DNA from: Nageia nagi
Taxonomy: Eukaryota; Pinophyta
Reading direction: 5' to 3'
Length of the DNA: 64,000 nt
Assembly: GCA_050084985.1 (NCBI GenBank)
Contig: JBITNC010000002.1
Location: 16,492,001 to 16,556,000, forward strand
The notes under the pieces were generated by a model, which made no database searches, had not been told where the DNA came from, and worked only from the letters and a program-made list of their open reading frames with translations. The position numbers were made by a program, and so were the translations under genes. Each line of letters begins with the position of its first letter. The first letter of the stretch is position 1. Of the stretch, positions 57,893 to 64,000 are shown piece by piece.

Positions 57893-59785
57893 ATGGCAAG
57901 CGGAGAAGGTTTCTCATCTAACAAGGCACCTCTCTTTGATGGAAACAATTATGGTTTCTGGAAAATTCGAATGAAGACTTATCTCAGTGCATTGGGTTTT
58001 GGTACATGGGATGCTGTAAAAAGGGGTTACACTCCTCCCCCTACAGGTCCATCAGATGAAGCAGAAAGAAAGGCATTTGAATATGATGCAAAAGCAAGAA
58101 ATGCTCTAATGTGCGGTCTTGTGGACAGTGAACTGGTGAAAGTTATGGCATGCAAATCTGCAAAAGAAATATGGAATAAGTTGAAGAGCATTCATGAAGG
58201 AGATGATAAAGTCAAGGAAGCAAAACTCCAAACTCATAGAGCTCAATTCGAAGTTCTAAAGATGAATGAAGATGAAACCATCGAAGCATACATGTTGAGA
58301 GTAAATGAAATTACTAATGCAATCAGAGGTCTTGGGAAAGAAATCGAAGATCATGTCATCGTGAAAAAGGTACTACGATCTCTCACATCTCGTTTTGATT
58401 CAAAGGTGTCTGCTATTGAAGAAGCAAAAGATTTGAAAACTTTCAGCATGGATGAAATGCATGGATCACTGACTGCTTATGAAATGAGGATCGGAAAAAT
58501 AAAACATTCAGAAAAGGAAGCAGCGTTTAAAGCCAATAATATTACCAAACCCAAAATAGATTCTGACGATGAGGAACAATCTGATGGAGCAGAAGCAAAT
58601 TTTGTTAGAAAGCTAAAAAGAGGAACAGGTAAATATCAAGGCAAGCTACCGTTTAAATGTTTTAACTGTGGTGGTATTGGTCATTTCATTTCAAAATGTC
58701 CATATAGAAAATTTGATAAAGATGATCAAGAATCATATCTTGAGAAAAACCACAAAATGAAATCTCATGCTCGAAATAGAAGGTCAAATAGACAAAGCTT
58801 CATATCTAGAAATAAAGGCTCCACTGATGATGATTCCAATAGTGAATCAGAAAAAGAATACGATGAAGCATTGTTTATGGCATTTGAAGAGAAACTGAAT
58901 GAAGATAATCAAAATGCCCAAGAACATAAAAAGGAAGAGACAGATGAAGAAAATGGCTGTGATATTGAGTATGATCCTGAAGAAGAACTAATAACAGCAT
59001 TGAACGAACTGGAGAAAGAAATAAAGAAAAACGAGAGACTCTCAAAAAGGCTTGATGATGCAAGTAATACTATAGAAAACTTAAAAATAGAAGTGGAAGA
59101 ATCTAAGAGAATAAATGAGAGTTTGGAGGAACAGCTTCTTGTGAAAGTTAAAAATTGCAGTAAGCTCGAAGAAGAAATAACTGGGCTACGTATGCAACTA
59201 GAGGAAGTCACCAAGAAAATCAGCTCCTTTGAATATCTAGAAGGAAGGTCGACTAAACTCAATGAAATCATTAACAGTCAAAGAATGTTTTCTGATAAAT
59301 CTGGTCTGGGATATGAACAAGGACAATCTTCCAATGACATAAAAAGGGAAAACACAAAAGAAACCAAGAAGGAAGGTGGCTCAGGACTGGAGGATGATGG
59401 CTTCACTCAAGTGCATTCCAAAAGAAGATACTCTGCAGGACCAAGAAGTACTCAGCAACATAATAGATATATCTATCCCTTCAATGGATATTGTTTCAAA
59501 TGCAATGCATATGGACACAAAATTTCTGAATGTAAGTATAATATCACTCCAAGAACCTTTGTTACTAGGAATGCATTCGGCCCACTAATGGAGTATCCTG
59601 TTGAGTGTTACAACTGTCATGAATATGGACACATTGCCCGATTCTGCAGAAATAATCATGGCATGAGGTTCTTTCCACCGAGACAATTTCCTTCCATAAG
59701 ACAGAATAAACAGTTTCAGAGCAGCCATCCACAGGAAGAAGAAAAGAATAATAAAAAACAAGAAGCTGAAATAAAAGTAAAATAA
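57893..59785 (+). CDS. Copia Gag (630 codons) with three zinc knuckles and a coiled coil
   Basis: Gag builds the cytoplasmic particle that packages element RNA. The start ATG at 57893 follows the primer site by 50 bases. Residues 1-210 are the UBN2/DUF4219-type copia Gag domain (FDGNNYGFWKIRMKTYLSA near residue 15; IEAYMLRVNEITNAIRGLG near 130). A CCHC zinc knuckle (CX2CX4HX4C) starts at residue 256, a long acidic coiled coil spans about 363-465, and two more CCHC knuckles start at 534 and 572. Most copia Gags have one knuckle and are shorter. The frame ends in TAA at 59783; the same frame then stays open straight into protease, so this stop is probably a mutation (or a readthrough site) rather than a natural end. 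Confidence 0.9.
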   Translation: MASGEGFSSNKAPLFDGNNYGFWKIRMKTYLSALGFGTWDAVKRGYTPPPTGPSDEAERKAFEYDAKARNALMCGLVDSELVKVMACKSAKEIWNKLKSIHEGDDKVKEAKLQTHRAQFEVLKMNEDETIEAYMLRVNEITNAIRGLGKEIEDHVIVKKVLRSLTSRFDSKVSAIEEAKDLKTFSMDEMHGSLTAYEMRIGKIKHSEKEAAFKANNITKPKIDSDDEEQSDGAEANFVRKLKRGTGKYQGKLPFKCFNCGGIGHFISKCPYRKFDKDDQESYLEKNHKMKSHARNRRSNRQSFISRNKGSTDDDSNSESEKEYDEALFMAFEEKLNEDNQNAQEHKKEETDEENGCDIEYDPEEELITALNELEKEIKKNERLSKRLDDASNTIENLKIEVEESKRINESLEEQLLVKVKNCSKLEEEITGLRMQLEEVTKKISSFEYLEGRSTKLNEIINSQRMFSDKSGLGYEQGQSSNDIKRENTKETKKEGGSGLEDDGFTQVHSKRRYSAGPRSTQQHNRYIYPFNGYCFKCNAYGHKISECKYNITPRTFVTRNAFGPLMEYPVECYNCHEYGHIARFCRNNHGMRFFPPRQFPSIRQNKQFQSSHPQEEEKNNKKQEAEIKVK

Positions 59786-60763
59786 GTCTGGAAAGAAAAG
59801 GAGAAACTCAGAGAGGATAAAGAGTCTTTAATCGTTCAAACAGCATTAAAAGCTCAAGACAAACCATCACCATGGATATTAGACAGTGGATGCTCAAGTC
59901 ACATGACAGGTGACAAGAAGAAATTTCAAAAACTACAGGAATATGAAGGTGGGTCAGTAAGATTTGGAAACAATGATGGCGCACAGATTATCGGCAAAGG
60001 GACAGTCAAAATAAATGACAGAAACATCAGATCCGAAGAGGTATTATTTGTTGTGGGACTGAAGCATAATTTGTTAAGCGTCAGTCAAATATGTGACAAA
60101 GGACATGATGTAATTTTCAAAAAGCATGACTGTGAGATCCGAAGGGCAAATAGTGGTAGACTTGTAGCAGTTGGTACACGAACCTGTGGCAATTTATACA
60201 CCTTATCAGATATTTCAGAGGGATCATGTCTTTTAGGCAAGGAGAGTGATGATTGGCTATGGCATAAGAGATTGGGACACATCTATTTTAAAAACTTGAT
60301 GAACATTTGCTCAAAAAGAGCAGTAAGAGATATGCCCAGTATCAGCAAACCAGCAAATGATATTTGTGATTCATGCCAAAGGGGAAAGCAAACTCGAGCA
60401 AAGTTCAAAGTGAAAGAATATCACACCAGCAGACCATTGGAAATCATACACACCGACCTATGCGGACCAATGCGAACACAAAGCGTCAATGGAGATAAGT
60501 ATTTTATTCTGTTCATAGATGATTATTCAAGAATGACTTGGGTGCAATTTTTGAAACACAAATCTGAAGCATTTGAAATGTTCAAAGCATTTAAAAATCA
60601 AGTAGAAAATCAGATGGAGAGGAGAATTAAATGTCTTCGCTCAGACAGAGGAGGTGAGTTCACTTCTGATGAGTTTTCTGAGTTTTGCATACAACACAGA
60701 ATTAAAAGACAATTCTCTGCAGCAAGAACTCCACAACAAAATGGAGTAGTTGAAAGAAAAAAA
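59786..60763 (+). pseudogene. Copia protease and integrase, in frame with Gag but cut off from it
   Basis: This continues the Gag frame after the TAA at 59783. Aspartic protease: WILDSGCSSHMTG with the catalytic DSG at 59882-59890. Integrase: an HHCC zinc module with WHKRLGH near 60257 and CDSCQRGK near 60365. The catalytic core has HTDLCGPM (first Asp near 60455), FIDDYSRMTWV near 60515, SDRGGEFTSDEF near 60642 and [10 protein letters not shown] near 60733, the end carrying the catalytic Glu region. The protease matures the polyprotein and the integrase inserts the cDNA in the nucleus. At 60757-60763 a run of seven A carries one extra base relative to the downstream frame and the frame closes at TAG 60764-60766. 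An internal ATG at 59903 exists but would omit the protease active site. Confidence 0.9.
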
Positions 60764-62966
60764 TAGAGCAGTACAAGAAATGGCTCGAACCATGCTGATA
60801 GAAAGCAAGGTTGCTGATAGGTTCTGGAAAGAAGCGGTGCATACTGCAGTGCATATTCAAAATAGATGTATGATGCGACCACATGAGGACAGAACACCAT
60901 ATGAATTATGGTTTGGAAGAAGAGCTACAGTGAGGCACTTCAAGATCTTTGGCAGTAAATGCTATATCAAGAGAATAGAAGAAAATTTAGGAAAGTTTGA
61001 GGATAGATCTGATGAAGGTATCTTTCTTGGTTACTCTTCGAAGAGCAAAGCATACAGGTGTTACAATGAAAGGACAAAAATAATCGTTGATAGTGCTGAT
61101 GTTCGTGTTGATGAGCAAAGAGATCTTCCCAAGAGAAATGATGATGATGATCTTCCTGCCTATCAAGATTCAATCGAAGAAGACAAAAAGAATAAAAACA
61201 AATCTAAGCCTCCTGTACAGCAATCACAAGTGAAGAAACCAGAAGATTCAAACTCGCCAAGTAACCCAAACAGTGTTTCAGAAAGTGAGTTGGAAGAAGA
61301 TGAAAATTCAAAAATTCCACCAAAAAGATGGCACAAGGATCATCCACAAAAGCAAATCATCGGTGAGCTTCATACAGGCATCCAAACTCGCAGAGGGGTT
61401 TCAAGCACCTATTCTCTCCTATCTAATATAGAGCCTAAAAATGTCTCAGAAGCTAGCCAAGATAAATGTTGGATGAAAGCAATGGAGGAAGAACTCACTC
61501 AAATTGAAAAGAATGAAACATGGGAACTCGTTCCTAGACCAGCCAACAAAAATGTGATTGCCACAAAGTGGGTTTTTCGAAATAAGTTGAATGAAGATGG
61601 GATAGTGGTTCGAAATAAAGCTAGACTTGTCTGCAAGGGATATGCTCAAGTTGAAGGAATTGATTTTGAAGAAACTTTTGCACCTGTGGCCAGATTAGAA
61701 GCTATTCGCATGTTTTTAGCTTTTGCAGTGTATAAAGACTTCACAGTTTATCAAATGGATGTAAAATCAGCCTTTCTAAATGGCAAAATTGAGGAAGAAG
61801 TTTATATTGAACAGCCAGATGGTTTCCAATTGGGAGAGAATCCTAATCTGGTATGCAAACTAAAGAAGGCTCTGTATGGTTTAAAACAGGCACCTCGAGC
61901 ATGGTACTCCAGACTTGATAGATATCTTCAGCAGCAAGGCTTTAGAAAAGGAATGGTGGATAGCAATTTATACATTAAATCAGAAAAGGAAAATTAGCTA
62001 ATTGTTGTTGTCTATGTAGATGATATAATTTTTGGAGGAAGCAAGAATGAGCTATGTAAAAATCTTGCTGACAACATGCAAACAGAATTTGAGATGTCTA
62101 TGATAGGTGAGCTTGCATTTTTTCTTGGTTTACAAATCAATCAGTTGAAGAATGGCATGTTCATTTCTCAAATCAAGTATGTTAAGGAGATGCTGAAAAA
62201 GTTTACCATGGAAGACTGTAAACCTGTGAGTACCCCTATGACGACAGATTGCAAATTAAGCAAGGATGATAAAGCACCAACAGTAGATCAAACACAATAC
62301 AGGTCAATGATTGGAAGTTTATTATATTTGACAGCTACTAGACCGGATATTCTTCAAGCAGTATGTATGGTTGCTCGATTTCAAGTAAATCCCAAAGAAA
62401 CACATGTTACTGCAGTAAAAAGAATATTTAGATATCTCAAAGGTACAGTAGAATATGGTTTATGGTATCCTAGAGGATAGGACCTTACACTTAGTGCCTT
62501 TTCAGATGCAGACTGGGCAGGATGCGTGGATGATAGGAAGAGCACCAGTGGAGGAGCATTTTATTTGGGTAATAATCTTGTTAGCTGGCACAGTAAAAAG
62601 CAAGACTCAGTATCCCTATCTACAGCAGAAGCAGAGTATATAGCAGCAACTTCTTGCTGCACACAGATTCTATGGATGAAGCAGATGCTAAAAGATTTTG
62701 GTATAGAAATTAACGAACCCATATCAGTTCTATGTGATAACACAAGTGCAATCAATATATCCAAAAATCCTGTTATACACTCACGAACAAAGCATATTGC
62801 AATCAGATATCACTTTCTAAAAGAACGCGTGGCACAAGGAGAAGTACAATTGGATTTTGTTCCAACCACAGAGCAAGTAGCCGACATATTTACAAAACCT
62901 TTGCTCAAAGACATCTTCGTAAATCTTCGCAACAAGCTAGGAGTTGTTGTCCTTCCCAAGCATTAG
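60764..62966 (+). pseudogene. Copia integrase tail, reverse transcriptase and RNase H, with two nonsense codons
   Basis: Frame +1 relative to the upstream part. The integrase tail runs from [11 protein letters not shown] to [19 protein letters not shown] and [15 protein letters not shown]. Reverse transcriptase: ETWELVPRP near 61515, [60 protein letters not shown] near 61750, [12 protein letters not shown] near 61875, and the catalytic YVDD at 62013-62024. A TAG at 61995 sits 15 bases before YVDD. RNase H begins at about 62490 (FSDADWAGCVDDRKSTSGG) and has STAEAEYIA near 62623, LCDNTSAI and HSRTKHIAIRYHF; a TAG at 62478 precedes it. The frame ends at 62966. These lesions would block a complete Pol. 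Confidence 0.9.
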
Positions 62967-63100
62967 CTAGTTCTGGATGTCACATTCTCAGGGGAAGTGC
63001 TTAATTTTCCTTCCTATATTGTTTCTGTGTATCCTGTGTTTCCTGAGAATGTCATGTATGGACTCAGGGGGAGTCTGTAAATGCCCTTTGTTATTGTTGA

Positions 63101-63112
63101 CAAAGGGGGAGA
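63101..63112 (+). other. Upstream polypurine tract copy
   Basis: CAAAGGGGGAGA, identical over 12 bases to the tract adjoining the 3' LTR. Each copy follows a TTGTTGACAA- or TTGCCAACAA-like context, suggesting local duplication. Repeated polypurine tracts are reported for SIRE-type copia elements. Confidence 0.7.
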
Positions 63113-63160
63113 GAAAAGTCCCGATGTTGGTGTCTGATCAGTTGGTGTTGCCAACAATTC

Positions 63161-63172
63161 CAAAGGGGGAGA
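63161..63172 (+). other. Polypurine tract adjoining the 3' LTR
   Basis: CAAAGGGGGAGA ends one base before the LTR terminus TGTTGAG at 63174. It is the expected primer for plus-strand DNA synthesis. Confidence 0.9.
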
Positions 63173-63173
63173 T

Positions 63174-64000
63174 TGTTGAGTATGTGTGATTGTAATTGTT
63201 GTCAACAAGGTTTCGATCGGGTTTCGGAGGTTTGACTGGGTTCCAGAGGTGAAGTGTGATTGTAATTGTTGTCAACAAGGTTTCGATCGGGTTCCGGAGG
63301 TTTGCCCGAGTTCCGGAGGTGAAGTGTGATTGTAATTGTTGTTAACAAGGTGTTGATCGGTTTCGGAGGTTTGACCGAGTTCCGAAGGTGAAGCGTGACT
63401 GTAACTGTTGTCAACAAGGTGTTGATCGGGTTCCAGAGGTTTTGACCAGGTTCCGGAGGTGATGAATGATTATAATGTTGTCAACAAGTAATTTTGGTAA
63501 ATCCAGAGTTAGTAAACAAAGCGTTCTGGTAGAAATGATGTCAGTGATTTCGGGCTATCACTCAAAACCGGAGTCCGAAAGTGATGAGGTCAGCAAGGAG
63601 CGATTAAAGAGCCAGAGCCAGCGAGTAAAACATTCCGGAAGCAAGAGATGATGTCACGGGGAGAACGATGTTCACATTTGTGAATAGAATCAGGTTCTGG
63701 AGATGATGAGGTCAGCAAAGAATGATCAAAGAGCCAGAGTCAGCGAATAAAGCATTCCGGAATGCAGAGATAAGATCGGTAAAGAGAGATTGAAATTCTA
63801 GAGTCTATAAAGTAAATGTCCCAGAAGTAAAATGTTCCAGATTAAAAAGATGACATCACAGAGGATAAGATAGTCGAGTTTTGGTAAAGACCAGAGTCCG
63901 GAGATAAAGGTCCGGAGATGATGACATCATGCGAGAAGCGTTTTTACTCTACTACCGGAGTTCAGAGATGATGACATCATGGTGGAGGTGTTGAAAAGTT
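63174..64000 (+). repeat. 3' LTR, first 827 bases
   Basis: Starts TGTTGAG and is collinear with 55623-56449, including the 70-bp repeats. By hand count about 40 positions differ. Both positions that are TGACGTCA in the 5' LTR read TGATGTCA here, and several CCGG sites read CCAG, CTGG or CCGA. The sequence is cut by the window edge. Confidence 0.95.

Larger units (their letters stand above)
55623..64000 (+). mobile_element. Ty1/copia LTR retrotransposon (SIRE-like), 3' LTR cut by the window end
   Basis: The order is 5' LTR, initiator-Met primer site, Gag, protease, integrase, reverse transcriptase, RNase H, two polypurine tracts, 3' LTR. Integrase before reverse transcriptase makes it copia. 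A long Gag with coiled coil and repeated polypurine tracts recall the SIRE/Maximus lineage, though there is no room for an envelope-like gene (207 bp between pol and LTR). LTR termini are TGTTG and CAACA. The window ends 827 bases into the 3' LTR, so the target-site duplication cannot be checked; the five bases before the element are GAATT. Three nonsense codons and one frameshift make it non-autonomous. Confidence 0.95.

Noticed and set aside
58875-59271. Minus-strand open frames of 62 and 120 codons inside gag
   Set aside because: They are antisense shadows of the acidic coiled-coil coding sequence, which yields Ser/Phe/Leu-rich reverse translations.
60757-60766. Programmed +1 or -1 frameshift for Pol expression
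   Set aside because: It falls inside integrase, not at the Gag/Pol border, and further nonsense codons lie downstream; a homopolymer mutation is simpler.

Overview
The window looks like a transposon-dense, gene-poor stretch of a large plant nuclear genome. A gymnosperm or similarly repeat-rich plant is my inference, not something the sequence proves. Most of it is AT-rich. Every protein-coding signal I can name belongs to a mobile element or to a fragment carried by one. I found no intact host gene, no tRNA or rRNA gene and no CRISPR array.

Layout. 1-2445: a GC-rich island that reads as one end of a minus-strand LTR retrotransposon: leader with 37-bp repeats, a primer-binding-site-like motif, and an LTR with nested tandem repeats. 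2.5-6.4 kb: AT-rich DNA with no named gene. 6.4-10.4 kb and 13.6-17.9 kb: decayed copies of one LINE family in opposite orientations. An hAT transposase relic (10.75-11.83 kb) lies between them. The second LINE copy is split by a 1.2-kb non-autonomous CACTA transposon (15350-16564) that carries a rearranged PPR-protein gene fragment. 17.9-25.9 kb: mostly unassigned. 25.9-28.2 kb: a decayed Ty3/gypsy pol on the minus strand. 30218-45544: a 15.3-kb CACTA (En/Spm) element. It has a TnpA/Ptta-like relic, about 5 kb of degenerate telomere-like (CCCTAAA-type) arrays, a SET-domain-like relic and a TNP2 transposase relic with DUF4218- and DUF4216-like parts. 47549-48842: a Mutator-like element with long TIRs and a 9-bp target duplication. 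49.1-51.4 kb: a decayed, intron-containing plant-mobile-domain-like gene. 52.7-54.9 kb: a Ty3/gypsy gag relic, minus strand. 55623 to the window end: a Ty1/copia element (SIRE-like by its long Gag and several polypurine tracts) with 2.2-kb LTRs.

How they relate. The copia element is the youngest and most complete unit. Its Gag frame is open over 630 codons, but pol is broken by three nonsense codons (one at the Gag/Pol border) and one frameshift in a seven-A run, so it should not be autonomous. The gypsy gag and pol relics share strand and relative order and may be one element forced apart by later insertions, the CACTA element included. The small CACTA insertion is supported by a paralogous empty site in the other LINE copy inside the same window.
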